Assembly: GCA_012932295.1 (NCBI GenBank)
Contig: JAAONU010000011.1
Location: 15,336,136 to 15,400,135, forward strand
Length of the DNA: 64,000 nt
Reading direction: 5' to 3'
Origin: Cyclina sinensis
Taxonomy: Eukaryota; Mollusca; Bivalvia; Venerida; Veneridae
Shown here: positions 25,958 to 36,562 of the stretch, one piece after another
Position numbering within the stretch: position 1 is the stretch's first letter
Layout of the letters: each line of letters opens with the position of its first letter
Notes under the pieces: model-generated
Databases searched by the model: none
Seen by the model: only the letters and a program-made list of their open reading frames with translations
What the model was told of the DNA's origin: nothing
Made by a program: the position numbers and the translations under genes

Positions 25958-26053
25958 CCCGGTTCGCCCAGGTCTCCTCTGGCAGTGCAGGGCGTCTCAC
26001 ATCTGAGCCATCTGTTTACAACCTCTTGCATGTTTTCAGTGCTTTCGTCCAAG
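25958..26053 (-). CDS. Internal exon, partner of 24482-24716
   Basis: On the minus strand, a gtttctttacag acceptor, 96 nt open, then CCGGG|GTAAGC donor (25957-25952). It encodes LDESTENMQEVVNRWLRCET and then a Cys-containing PCTARGDLGEPG. One leading base completes a codon from an exon further upstream, which I could not find; GG at the end joins the T of the next exon to make Gly. Two good splice sites, an open frame and matching phase make this a real (or recently real) spliced gene. It lies within the TIR-bounded element, so it is either the transposon's own gene or captured host exons. Confidence 0.6.
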
Positions 26054-26484
26054 CTGTAAAGAAACATGGAGACTAAACAAATTAAGTGCTACCATTGAAC
26101 GAGATAAATATCCACATCGACTAGTTTCCGTCAACCACTGGCGTCATATAAATGTCATCAAAACGATGAAGACGTTTCAATTAAATTCATTAGTCTAATA
26201 AAATGAAAAAAATGAATGCTTCTACCACTATAATTGTTAACTAAAATGTCTTGGTACGACGCAAATAACAACAGCTATCGATTGATAGCGCGCTCGACAT
26301 TTCGAAGAATAATATGAAATTTAACAGAATAAGCAATTGTCAAAAGGGTCTTTATTTGAACACAATCATTGACAGTCATGATAGTGAACAAGTATTTCAG
26401 ATTTTAAACCAATATCTCGAATGGTTTAAGAATTAAGTAAGTTGGTATGAAAAACTTAACATGGATACAAAGTAACATAAGTAA

Positions 26485-27172
26485 TATAACGTATGCTGAT
26501 GTATTTGGTCCGAACTACAAGCTGAATACCCAACTAGTAGCTTGTAATTCTAATATTGTGTATGCTGGTGTATTTGGTCCGAACTACAAGCTGAATACCC
26601 AACTACTAGCTTGTAATGCAAATATTGTATATGCTGGTGTATCTGGGCTGAACTACAAGCTGAATACCCAATTACTAGCTTGTAATTCAAATATAACGTA
26701 TGCTGATGTATTTGGTCCGAACTACAAGCTGAATACCCAACTACTAGTTTGTAATTCAAATATAATGTATGCTGGTGTATTTGGTCCGAACTACAAGCTG
26801 AATACCCAACTACTAATTTGTAATTCAAATATTGTATATGCTGGTGTATCTTGGCTGAACTACAAGCTAAATACCCAACTACTAGCTTGTAATTAAAAAA
26901 TAACGTATGCTGGTGTATCTGGTCCGAACTACAAGCTGAATACCCAACTACTAGCTTGTAATTCAAATATTGTATATGCTGGTGTTTCTGGGCTGAACTA
27001 CTAGCTGAATACCCAATACTAGCTTGTAATTGAAATATAACGTATGCTGGTGTATCTGGGTTGAACTACAAGCTGAATACCCAACTACTAGCTTGTAATT
27101 CAAATATAACGTATGCTGATGTATCTGGGTTGAACTACAAGCTGAATACCCAACTACTAGCTTGTAATTGGC
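26485..27172. repeat. Ten-copy 69-bp subterminal tandem array
   Basis: 'gctgaatacccaa' or a variant recurs every 69 bp (26522, 26591, 26660, 26729, 26798, 26867, 26936, 27004, 27072, 27141). Every unit contains 'ctactagcttgtaatt', which is the inner part of the TIR, so the array probably grew from the right TIR. Because 69 is a multiple of three, it stays open in several frames on both strands (23-residue repeats). I regard those frames as by-products. Confidence 0.9.
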
Positions 27173-27224
27173 GAATTACAAGCTGAACAACGATGTACAA
27201 TGTACAAGCCAACCTCACATACCT
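27154..27224 (-). repeat. Right terminal inverted repeat
   Basis: Inverted match to 23991-24061 (69/71). It is contiguous with the last 69-bp unit and followed immediately by the duplicated 9-mer. Confidence 0.85.
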
Positions 27225-27397
27225 CAAACTTTCTTGATCTAAATCTTTCTATTGAAAATGGTCAAAATAGCTTATTACATAACATATGCCCAACGCTTCA
27301 TATGGGGTCATAGTGTGTTTAAAGTAAAGTAAAACAAGATAAGCCTTTTCAATGTGCATTGTGGAATAGAATATGAATGATCAGCAATAAAAAAATG

Positions 27398-27470
27398 CGC
27401 CCAACGTGGGGCTCGAAACCACACCCGGGAGATTAAGAATCTCGTGCTCTACCGATTGAGCTAGCCGGAC
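27398..27470 (-). pseudogene. tRNA-Lys(CTT) pseudogene
   Basis: The 73-nt minus-strand sequence aligns with the intact tRNA-Lys at 28981-29053 and keeps the CTT anticodon and a pairable acceptor stem (G-U tolerated). However, the first anticodon-stem pair is C-C and the T-stem closing pair is U-C: the conserved GGTTCGA is now GTTTCGA. These changes hit tertiary and B-box positions, so it is probably not functional. It derives from the local duplication. Confidence 0.7.
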
Positions 27471-28004
27471 TGTCTTGCATCAAAAAGACAGAATGCTCAA
27501 TATAAATCTTCAAAACACCTGGTCAATTTAAGACATTTAAGAGATTATATGGATATGTTCAGGATCAGTTAAAACTTTAGAGCAACATTGTCAAATTAGC
27601 GTTTATCAAATAAGCAGAGTAAGTTCGAAATTTCTAGAACACCCTTCGTATATATCGTCATAGAATTAAAATTGTTAATCCTCCAAGTCACAGTTTGCAA
27701 ATTCAATGTAGTTGTTCCATCTTTCGAACAACAGGTCAACATTATCTAAACTATGTCATAAGTAGTAAAGTTGAAGGAAAATAACACAACATTTTCTTAG
27801 TTATACATAAACGGCAAATCTTTGAAATACCATTTTCTGAAATTAAAATTTTATAGCCCTGACCTTTATCATATTTATTTATTATGTGATGTCTATAATA
27901 TTTGAGTTCACACATCAACTCTCTTTTGTCTTAAAATGTTTTCTAATATTTGTCAGTGTGTATACATAAACATTCCCCTCATTACATATAAATGGCGATC
28001 TTTT
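27471..28004. other. Non-coding part of duplication copy 1
   Basis: AT-rich with no gene. The first 130 bases are homologous to the flank of the second tRNA-Lys; the remainder shows no feature. Confidence 0.5.
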
Positions 28005-28242
28005 TTCTCTTTTCTTTCAAATTATTGACAATAAAGTTCAAGTTCAAGTAATTACTGCCAACATTCAATATTGATAATACTAGGCAGGCCAGTTCTTGCA
28101 ACTTATTCTTGGGTTCATACCAGTACTCGCGCCGAAAGTGAGGACTGTGGAATGTCACTGAAGCTCTCACTCTGGTTGGATTCGAACCAGCAACTTCCGG
28201 ATCGGGAGTCCGACGCTCTAACCCCTCGACCACCGCTCATCC
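28005..28242 (-). mobile_element. tRNA-derived SINE
   Basis: On the minus strand the head has an A box 'tggtcgaggggttagagc' and a perfect B box 'ggttcgaatcc' (28177-28187). An unrelated body follows, with 'agaataagttgcaagaactg' in its middle and 'gaacttgaactttattgtc' at its end. Pairing of the tRNA-like acceptor stem is lost. It sits between duplicated blocks and is absent from the matching place in copy 2 as far as I can see. Confidence 0.65.
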
Positions 28243-28970
28243 TCTAAAAAGGAGGATCAATAAGATAAGATTTTAAGTAAGAGGGGCTTCATTGGAGATG
28301 GAGTTTTCTTTTTCCAGACCACATTTTTCAGCAATTTCGAGTCTGTCTGTCTTTTTTAGTGTTCGATATTTTGCGATCATTTTTTTAAATAATTAAATCA
28401 CAAAAATGGAAGCGAAAATAAATATTTCTGCAAGAGCAATATAGTACAAATATCAGACCATTGCCATAATTTAAACCAAATTGAACGTTTGATTTCTTAA
28501 AACAAGATGTTTGTCACGGAACAATTAGAAATATTAGATAGTAATGTCTGGAAAAACACTCAATTTGTCTGGAATTCGTCTCTAGACCTAATCTAGTACT
28601 ATTTCATTTACCGAATGTCTGACTGAGGTTTGAGAATCAATGTTCTTGTCATTCTTATTCAATCTTAAAGACTTAGTATACTTGTTTCAGGAAGTTAAAT
28701 AAATTATTCAACAGTTGTTGATTGATATTCAATGGTACAGAACAAAGTGTGTAAATTTTTATTTTCTGTCTAAAATTTACTTTTAGACTAAAACATTTTT
28801 GGACTGTTTTTTTTCTGTCTATCTTGTTTTGACTCCTGTAAATTTTATAAACTATTACAGTACATATGCCCAACGCTTCACCTAAGGCCTCGGGCAGTGT
28901 TTATATTAAAGTAAAAAAAGATTAGGTCTTTTTTATACAATGCAGAATGGAAAATGGAATAATCACCATG

Positions 28971-28975
28971 AAAAA
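28971..28975 (-). terminator. Pol III terminator of tRNA-Lys
   Basis: A run of five T on the minus strand, starting 5 nt past the tRNA 3' end. This is the standard RNA polymerase III stop signal and supports the tRNA being a transcribed gene. Confidence 0.7.
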
Positions 28976-28980
28976 CATAG

Positions 28981-29053
28981 CGCCCAACGTGGAGTTCGAA
29001 CCCACGACCCCGAGATTAAGAGTCTCGTGCTCTACCGACTGAGCTAGCCGGGC
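28981..29053 (-). tRNA. tRNA-Lys (CTT)
   Basis: Minus-strand 73-nt cloverleaf, with the anticodon CTT at 29020-29018. All stems pair: acceptor GCCCGGC/GTTGGGC with G-U wobble, D stem GCTC/GAGC, anticodon stem CGAGA/TCTCG, T stem GTGGG/TCCAC with the last pairs canonical or wobble. It has A and B boxes and no intron. The sequence closely resembles animal tRNA-Lys(CTT) as I remember it. A T5 terminator follows. A diverged duplicate lies 1.6 kb away at 27398-27470. Confidence 0.9.
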
Positions 29054-29920
29054 TGTCTTGCAGAAAGGAAACAATTGCAATATAAGTCCGCTGAACATAA
29101 ATTTTCGAAAAACGTGTGCAATTTAAGCACATTTACGTGATATTATTCTGATTGGACATGTCCAGGATCAGCTGAAACCTAAAGCGAGTGACTCACAGAA
29201 TTAAGCTTTAAATTGTTTTTTAATCAAAGAGAAGTTAATATACAAAGAAAAAAAAATGCTTTTATAAATTATGAATGCGATTTGAACAGGATAGAACCAA
29301 TGCCGTTCAGGTCACAGGTGCTCGGCCCGTTGATTGGTCAGTAAACTGAAGTATTTTTCATCTAAAATAGGTTTAACTATTTATAATATGACTGTCATAC
29401 GATTTTCTTCTCTTCCAAAAAAAATATATATGGTACAAATAAAATAGAGTAAAGGTATACAACTCATTTCACCAAAAACTACAGTCAACATAGTTAAACG
29501 ATCATTGTCACGTCAATTCTCCACCAATTTTACACTTTTATACACCAATCTTTATAGAATTGACCACTCTCTATGAAAATCGAACTGTCATCCCAAGTGT
29601 TTTTACTGTCTGATAAATACTAAACGGCAAACAGGCCAAAAACGTAACTCGTCAAATATCTGACCGCTGGCACTTTTTAAAAAACACAAGAGTAAAACCA
29701 TAGAAAAAAGTAAATCGTGCAGTATTTACTGCATTATATCCATCTGTCTGATAAAACACTTCAACTTTACACTATACTGAACAATGAAATAGTCATAACT
29801 AAGCGAAGCTAACCTTATTTCCGGATATTTTTTCTTTCGTTTCATTCAGGAAGACATTTGCAAAATCACCGCGCATACTCTGGTATTTTTATAAGACGTT
29901 TTCTCATTGGTCGCGCTCTG
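29054..29920. other. Non-coding part of duplication copy 2
   Basis: The first 130 bases are homologous to the flank of the first tRNA-Lys copy. The rest is AT-rich with no feature. Confidence 0.5.
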
Positions 29921-30393
29921 GTTCCCGAACTTCCATAAAATGTATACCTGATCAGCTAAAAACCAATTTGGCGGAATATTTGATTGCGCGTAATCAAAAC
30001 AAATATATTTAAAACTGAAACAACTTTTTCGTTTTCAAAGTTAAAAAGTATTATACTTCAACTATGTCTATCGTTACCTGGTATGTGTATATTACAAAAA
30101 GTACCTATTGTTTTTAAAAGTAACTGTTTATGTATTTTAAAAGTAATTTAGTTCTATTTTGAAAATTCCATTGCGAGTTAATTCTTTTACTATATGTTTA
30201 ATCACAAAGGTTTTTCCTGTACCTGCAGTCCCCAAAATTAGCATATTTGACCACTTAGAGCACTATCAAGCGCATTTTTTTTGTTCGTTTATTAACGCCA
30301 TCTTGTTCACGTCTTTTGACAGTTTGCGGGAAACATGTATATAACGTTTGAGTTCCGGTTTTCCAGGTATACATTTCATGGAAGTTCGGGAAC
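29921..30393 (-). mobile_element. 473-bp inverted-repeat element with a PIF1-helicase fragment
   Basis: 'gttcccgaacttccat' begins a 29-bp end at 29921-29949 that is matched inverted at 30365-30393 with one mismatch. The interior, read on the minus strand, contains the start of a PIF1-like helicase frame. It looks like an internally deleted derivative of a larger, helicase-encoding DNA transposon. No clear target duplication is visible, so the superfamily is undetermined. Confidence 0.6.
30160..30301 (-). pseudogene. PIF1-like helicase N-terminal fragment, frameshifted
   Basis: The minus-strand ATG at 30301 begins MALINEQKK. Two small frame changes follow (one at an 8-A run, one about 35 nt on), and the reading continues ALDSALSGQ, then MLILGTAGTGKTFVIKHIV. 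The order 'N-E-Q-x-x-AL ... G-T-A-G-T-G-K-T' is the Q-motif region and Walker A loop of superfamily-1 PIF1/Helitron-type helicases. The ATP-binding loop is at 30209-30233. The frame is lost after about 45 codons and no Walker B or later motif exists here. Clearly non-functional. Confidence 0.7.
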
Positions 30394-33300
30394 TGATAAA
30401 GTGGCACAAATTGATATATACCTATACTGATTTAATCAAAGGGAAAAACTTTTTTTCTGAAATGTATAACAAAAGATTATATAGTTTTTTCCTAAACCCA
30501 GCTCAAAGAATACCTATTTTTTTAATCAGTCAAGTATCATTACATTTTTATTCCTCGGCAGAGGGTGACGCAAAACACAAGTTGCGAAACTTCACATGAT
30601 GATCACTTAATGATTACCCTTACTAGAATTTATAGTTTTTTGCTGAGCGCTGGTCACAAATTTATGGACAGACGAACGGACGTACAAGAGAAAAAATAGG
30701 ACCCCATCTTCTAGGGGTACAAAAATTTCATCTTGAGATGAAATGGTGAAATGAATTTTAGGTTCATACCAACTGCAGTAAAAAAAACTAACCAAACCAT
30801 CCAATTTCTACGTCCCGTACATTACAGTATAAAATATATACGAGGATAGTACTTCAAAATGAGCGATATTATACCTTCCTTCTACATTGCTCCATTTTTC
30901 TTAAATTCTTAAAGTGTTGTCAGTTAAAAGAAGACATTGCCCGGATTATTCAATAGAAACAATTGTTCTTATCTTTATCTCATCATAATGATTCTGTTTT
31001 ATACAAATATGCATCGAGTCCATGCTCGTTTTGCTAATGAGGTATCTTGTGCAGTTTTTAATCATAATTTTATCAGATTTGGAGGTTTCTTCTTCCAGAC
31101 TTTTTAGCGGTGTCGAGTTTGGTCCTTTTTTAGTGTTCGATATTTTGCGATTAAATTCATTTTATAAATTAATTCACAAAAAATGGTAACAACAATTGAT
31201 ATTTCAATAATAGCCATATATAGGTCAAATATCGAAGTCATTAATCTTTACGAAAAAAGAGATAAATTTTCGGAAGTGTATATGACAATTGAATCCAAAA
31301 CCTTGCCTTATATTGAACCAAAATAAATGTTTTATTTTACAAACAATGGCGTTTGTCACGAAACAGTTAGAAACATAAGATAGTAGTGTCTGGAGAAACA
31401 CTCAATTTGTCTGGAATTCACCTGCAGACCTAATCAAGTGCTATTTCATTTGCCGAATGTTTGACAGATGTTTGAGAATCAATTTTCTTATCATTCTTAT
31501 TCAACCTTAAAGACTTAGTGCACTTGTTTCAGGAAGTTCAATAAATTATTTGATAATTGTTGATTATTGGTCTGGGTTAAATATCTTTGTAAACAAATTT
31601 AGATAATTTCAATGTAACAAAACAAAATGTGTAAATATCTTTATTGACTAGCTAAAACTTTAAAACTACAAACTTTAACGTTTTTGACGTGCTGATTTAC
31701 TTTCAGTTCAGCATGAGTGCGAAACTTTTTTGTTGACGCTGCTAACGTCCCTATTCTTTAAAAGAACTGTGCCTTTTATTGATACGGCCATCACCCTTCT
31801 CTGAAGGATTTTCTGTTCTTAAGAATAACTACCACATGATAACTGCAGTGAAATAATCTGTTAAGGGGATGTTCATTTATAAAATGCATTGATTCTTTAG
31901 CCTGGCAGTTTTATAATCCATGCCAACCTTTTTACATTTTTCTATGCCAAAAGTATTTTTTTTCTCCAAAGTTTTAATACATGTATTAAGTTTCTAAATT
32001 AAAGTTTTTGTTAAAGTAGTTATATGTCATCTATCTTGACATTTGTTTTGGTAAGAAAGTGACAACAAGAACATATAAAAACAGTGTAGACAAACATTTA
32101 CAGTAATGTTTAAAACATTTAGTTTATTAATCCACTTAGCTTATAGTTAACCTTGCACTGCACTTCAAAACCGTTATATGGCATATTGATTTATACAAGT
32201 TATATAGATTTTAAAAATACCTACAAAGAACAACGAAATTATTGAACAACATAAAGCCATAAGCTCAAATTCGGCTGTTCAACAGTCGACAATTGTAAAT
32301 TGCGTTGCTCTAACAAAAGATGACACCATTTTAAGTGTTTCCGTGGAATGAATCACTCTTGCGTTAAAATATTAGAAGTCCATTTTCCCTAATGGGGTTC
32401 TTTGCACTAAGAATTAATTTTAAATGTTGTCAAGTTTAATCAATGTCCATCAAACTTTTGCTGTACAGTATCTTTTCTCAATTCAAGACAAACATCTTAA
32501 CGTACTTATATCAAAGATAATAAGGATTACACTGAACACAATGTTTGAAGGTGTTCGATATCAATGCACAAAGAACAAATAAACAAAATGAGCTATTAAT
32601 GCTCAGTGGCAATTAGGTTTGTGAATTGTCATTTAACATGAAAATGTTTCAAGTTAACAACTTAAGAAATTGCATGTATAAAACCCTTTTGTATTCGAAA
32701 ATTGCATCGCATTACATATCATACATGGAAGAAAGAGAACAAAAGCAAAAGCATTTTTTTTACTCAAAACTCCCTCAATGGAATTGATTTCTTCAATTCT
32801 TAGGTCTTCAATTTTGAGAAAATCTTGATTCATATTGATTTTGTTATCAATAACAATGAAATTAAGTCGTACGAATCCATTACCAAAGTATGTAAGAATT
32901 GATTGAATTACGAATAAACAACTTACAGGAATAAATATGCTATAATCGGACTTTATAATTTAAAGACGAAAAGTATTCGAAAAAGTCTTGTTTTAACTTC
33001 TTCTTTTTTTTAAAGAATCTCAATATTTGACTAATGATTGTTGAAAATCTTAGTTAAAACGATCAAAGTAATTTGCTTATGCTGCAGTTCTATTCACACA
33101 TGTTGAAAGGCTTTGCTATTTGCTGGACAAGAATGCATAAAGTGTATACACTGTCTGTTAAGGAGAAGAAACAAAGATTTGAAAACAAAGAAGATAAAAA
33201 ATAATGAAAACTGATTTTAAAAATTGATGTGTAAGAAAGGTGCAAGAAGAGAAAACATGAAATACGAAATATGTGGCCCTAAAAGAATACTTTACTATTG

Positions 33301-35410
33301 GAAGAATATATTTTATGCTATTCGTCACTGAAAAAAATTGTGTCGTTTTTCTGTATTTTTACTTAAGGATAAGGATGCCATTGTAAAAACATATGATGTC
33401 ACATATACAAGGTTATACCTTTTGGATTCAGATGTCCTGCTATTTTTCTGTGTATGTGCTGTTTCACATTGGACCACAAGTGAGGGATATTACTAGCAAA
33501 TCTCCGGTGCATTATTCTAGATAACTTAGTAAAAGTTTACTAGACAAATGCAAAATACGAAAGTCATCTATCCGTAATGCTTTTTATAAGCACTTTCTGT
33601 CCAGATGATATAACGAACAGGTCAACGTTTACACAATTCAAAATGAACGGTTTTTTGTTTTGTTTTGTTTTGTTTTTTGTTCACACAATATTGAATCCAT
33701 TAAAGACAGCCACAACAATAACATGAAAAGAAGGGGGGGCTGAAAAAAGTTCTGACCTTTATTGCTCTGCTGTTTTTGTAGTAAATCACCAATCTAAAAA
33801 TATTTGATGTTTTAAACAGTAAAGTTGTGAGAAAATAAAATAATTCCAGAAGCTCACATCCTCTGCCTGTTACCAAGGTATGCAAAAATCCCTCAACCCC
33901 AAAAACTTGGTAGGATTCAGCGCCTATCTTGTTCGTAAAATTATGGTGCTGTCATCATTTATTGTTGGTAAAAAGTTAGAGGAAATACCGAACTGTCTTG
34001 ATGTTCATATGTTGCATTTTTTTCCCAATGCGTGACTGCGTTTTTTATAACATAGGTGCATGCAGTTCTTGAAATTATTGAAAATCACACTAGTTGTAAT
34101 CAGTCTCTTACATTTTGTAGATTGAAATATTGCGTGAGCTCAGAAAATATTTTGTTTAAATATTTGTACAATGATTTAGGAGGAGAGGAAAACAAGTGCA
34201 ATATAATTTTCGTAATTTCTGGAAATATTTTGTTCGAATCCATTATGATTACTTTATTTTAAATAAAACTCAAGGACGTAAAACTCGTTCATAAATGCCT
34301 TAGTTTTTATTCCGTAAGAGCGGAGAGGCGTCGAAATTCATGATTTGACTTTGACCTAGTTCATGTCAAGTACTATGTCTTTTGACTCGTAAGAAATGCA
34401 AAACATGTTTAGTAAAATTGTCATTTTCGTTCTTATTTTTTTAGATTTTTGTAAAAGAAAAACAAAAATAACAACATGAAAAAGAACAAAAAAAGAACAA
34501 CAGCAACAACAAAAAAACCACATTGACAACCTGTTATTTTGCAGTTGCATGTTTTTGTAATCGTGTGGGAAAGAAACGTAAATACAAGGAATAAAAATAC
34601 ATTTTAATGTTATATTGGTGGTCGATTCAGTTTCCATTCAGTTTTTGAATTATTTTGATGTATTTCATACAGTGATAAAACATAAACATGTTCACACTTT
34701 ATTCCTAAACAGTTATCGTAATATATTGGTAAAAAAAAAATGAAAGCATAATTAGTTGGGCCTTGTCGTGAGATTATCAACAATGTGGTCAAATCTTACA
34801 TTTTCAGGTTTTTCCACTCTCAGATAATAGACTGTTTTGAAATATCTTTTGTATACTGTTTATCACAATCTGACTACCAGCGTACACTGATAGTTGAATA
34901 AACAATGCATATATAACATTTCTATTAATCATTTTTACATTATGGACGTCCTATCACGTAACATGCGATATGCGATATAGTTGCAATGTTCTTGTGAGAT
35001 TCGTATCCATGTCTCAGGAACACTTATCTCGACAGCATTTTTGGTAATGCAGAGAAGGCAGAAAATATAGCGTGTTTGAAAAATGTTAATGAGTTTATGA
35101 CGTCAAACGTTGACGTCGTTTTCTCGATGACCTCAAATTGGCCAGATTGTTGATTTTGTCACGTCAGGTCCAATTTCCGGTGACGAGCGCTGTTTACGCG
35201 CCTTTGTTACTGCAAAATTAGATTTGCTATAAAATCAAATATGGCTTATAAGAAAGGGACTCGGTATTTGCATATTTGCAACATGACTGAATGTTACTTA
35301 CGGGTCATTAAAACTTTGCCTTATTCTTGTCTTTATGCTTGTGATAATATGCCTTATTTACAGCAAATCTAAAGTTTTCCTGTTTACATTTACATTTATT
35401 TTTAATATAT
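30394..35410. other. Intergenic AT-rich sequence up to the retrotransposon
   Basis: Includes the second block of duplication copy 2 (31080-31620), a (TTTTG)n microsatellite at about 33653-33677, two TGACGTC sites at 35098-35117, and a small inverted pair 'ttagatttgct'/'agcaaatctaa' at 35218 and 35363. No gene recognised; the frames at 30348-30599, 34356-34637 and elsewhere look fortuitous. Confidence 0.5.
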
Positions 35411-35764
35411 TGTAATATGAATACCCCCCCTTATATAGAACTTTTTCTAAAACGTATGCTAAGTTTATTGATGCTTGAGACAGTGTAAATCATCACATTG
35501 ATAAGCTTCATAGTGTTATAGTATACTCAGGATGCCAGGATAGCTGCTTGTAAACTTTGGTAGACTTTTGACAGGTCACGAAAATTAATGACAATTCATA
35601 CTTCCATATTAATCGTTAACGGAACTGATGCAATGAACGCATGTATTTAAACTATATGTTTCAGAGAAAATATTCCTCTCTCAAATATTTAATGACATAT
35701 GGATAGAGTCTTTTCCTTTCATAATGAAATGCAGAATTAATCTACTTCCGTGTTTTGTAAAAAC

Positions 35765-35772
35765 TGACGTCA
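35765..35772. promoter_or_regulatory. CRE-like palindrome TGACGTCA in U3
   Basis: An exact TGACGTCA, the consensus bound by CREB/ATF bZIP factors, 112 bp upstream of the TATA box. It is preserved in both LTRs although one of the four LTR differences lies immediately beside it. It suggests signal-responsive transcription, by inference only. Confidence 0.5.
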
Positions 35773-35876
35773 CAGTGCATGCTTGGTTTTGTCTAAAACC
35801 TGAACAATTACGGACCAGAATGTTTACATTAGAAATTACTAAATTAAAGGGACTTAAGGGGTTGCTTGGACGACCA

Positions 35877-35883
35877 TATAAAG
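35877..35883 (+). promoter_or_regulatory. LTR TATA box
   Basis: TATAAAG in U3, with a GC-richer tract upstream. Transcription would start about 25-30 bases downstream, near 35908, leaving R/U5 to 36495. CCAAT-type motifs in both orientations (ccattggt, 35951; gattggg, 36002) lie downstream of it, so the exact start is uncertain. Confidence 0.5.
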
Positions 35884-36379
35884 TTATTTTATTGGAATCT
35901 GCGTGGACTGTTCGGATCTATTTTCTTTCGGTGTATGTGCCGAACGACCAGCCATTGGTCGAGATGGAAAGCTTTGGCGCCAAAATGGACGTTCTACAAT
36001 CTGATTGGGCGAGAGCGTAGCGGTGCTTAAGCGCTCAGTGATTTGCAAGTTTTCGAGGCGGGGAATTTGAATATATTGCCCGTACGGCGTTCTTCGGGGG
36101 CTTTCTGGATTTAGACTTTCAGTAGTAAACTTTGGTTTCAGACACTTTGTTTTTTTATTAGACTTTATTAAGCTCCATAAGAGATAAGAAAGGTTTAGAT
36201 TTTGTTCTAAATAATTCACGGGGCATTTTCCTTGGAACTGGATTCTTGCAGTGGAACACAAGATGGAGCGGATGTAACTAACGCTTTTTTTTTTTACCTT
36301 TAGTAACATATCTAACACAGTTATCTTCTTAATAAGTCATTTTATTCATTATACTCAATTACTGTAGATTCTTTAGCTT

Positions 36380-36385
36380 AATAAA
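36380..36385 (+). promoter_or_regulatory. Polyadenylation signal in the LTR
   Basis: AATAAA downstream of the TATA box, followed by GT/T-rich sequence. The equivalent copy in the 3' LTR is at 45486-45491 and would end the genomic transcript. Confidence 0.6.
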
Positions 36386-36496
36386 TCATTTGTTCTTAAG
36401 CATAGACAAGCTCTTTGTTGTATAATATCGAGGCACCCACAGGTCGGAATTTTCCTTTTTTTTGGGGGGTTCGAAAACGGCTCAAAAACATTACAC

Positions 36497-36515
36497 TGGT
36501 GTCAGAAGTGGGATT
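36497..36515 (+). promoter_or_regulatory. Primer-binding site, tRNA-Leu
   Basis: TGGTGTCAGAAGTGGGATT begins one base after the LTR. It is complementary to the 3' end of animal tRNA-Leu(CAA) as I remember it (..CCCACTTCTGACA-CCA), giving 18-19 paired bases. This primes minus-strand DNA synthesis. Confidence 0.8.
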
Positions 36516-36562
36516 TTGATATATTTTCAAAATCACGGACCATTTTCGGACGTTTTTAGATA

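Larger units (their letters stand above)
23982..27233 (-). mobile_element. DNA transposon, Mutator-like (71-bp TIR, 9-bp TSD)
   Basis: TIRs at 23991-24061 and 27154-27224 match at 69 of 71 positions in inverted orientation. Directly outside both is the same 9-mer, CAAACTTTC (23982-23990 and 27225-27233), a convincing target-site duplication. Long TIRs with 9-bp duplications are characteristic of Mutator-like elements (MULE, Rehavkus, FoldBack/NOF and Phantom groups). Beside the right TIR is a 69-bp tandem array that reuses TIR-like sequence, recalling FoldBack/Rehavkus organisation. Inside, on the minus strand, are two phase-matched exons. No intact transposase is seen, so the copy is non-autonomous or degraded. 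Confidence 0.8.
27240..28750. repeat. Tandem segmental duplication, copy 1
   Basis: Two blocks of this segment, 27280-27600 (around tRNA-Lys copy 1) and 28290-28750, recur in the same order at 28860-29180 and 31080-31620. Shared text includes 'catatgcccaacgcttca', 'caggatcagytgaaac' and 'cactcaatttgtctggaatt'. Copy 1 has gained a SINE at 28005-28242. Divergence is substantial, so the duplication is old. Confidence 0.75.
28860..31620. repeat. Tandem segmental duplication, copy 2
   Basis: Same block order as 27240-28750. It is longer by about 1.2 kb between the tRNA block and the second block. That extra DNA includes the inverted-repeat element at 29921-30393, consistent with insertion after duplication. 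Confidence 0.75.
35411..36495 (+). repeat. 5' LTR (1085 bp)
   Basis: Defined by comparison with 44517-45601; both begin TGTAATATGAAT and end CATTACA with inverted termini. U3 has a perfect CRE palindrome (35765-35772) and a TATA box (35877-35883). AATAAA is at 36380-36385. Substitutions relative to the 3' LTR: tata/tgta near 35435, taaaaac/taaacac near 35761, cggggg/cgaggg near 36097, cacagg/cacggg near 36441. Frames of 98 (sense) and 144 (antisense) codons inside it are present in both LTRs but have no recognisable domain. Confidence 0.95.

Noticed and set aside
26447..26966. Repetitive 23-residue 'proteins' on both strands
   Set aside because: A by-product of the 69-bp tandem array; both strands are equally open and no start signal or flanking exon supports translation.
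27398..27470. Second functional tRNA-Lys
   Set aside because: Broken T-stem closing pair, first anticodon-stem mismatch and altered B box indicate a pseudogene.
35724..36318. 98-aa sense and 144-aa antisense LTR frames as genes
   Set aside because: Preserved in both LTRs simply because the LTRs are recent copies; no recognisable domain and no independent conservation can be seen here.
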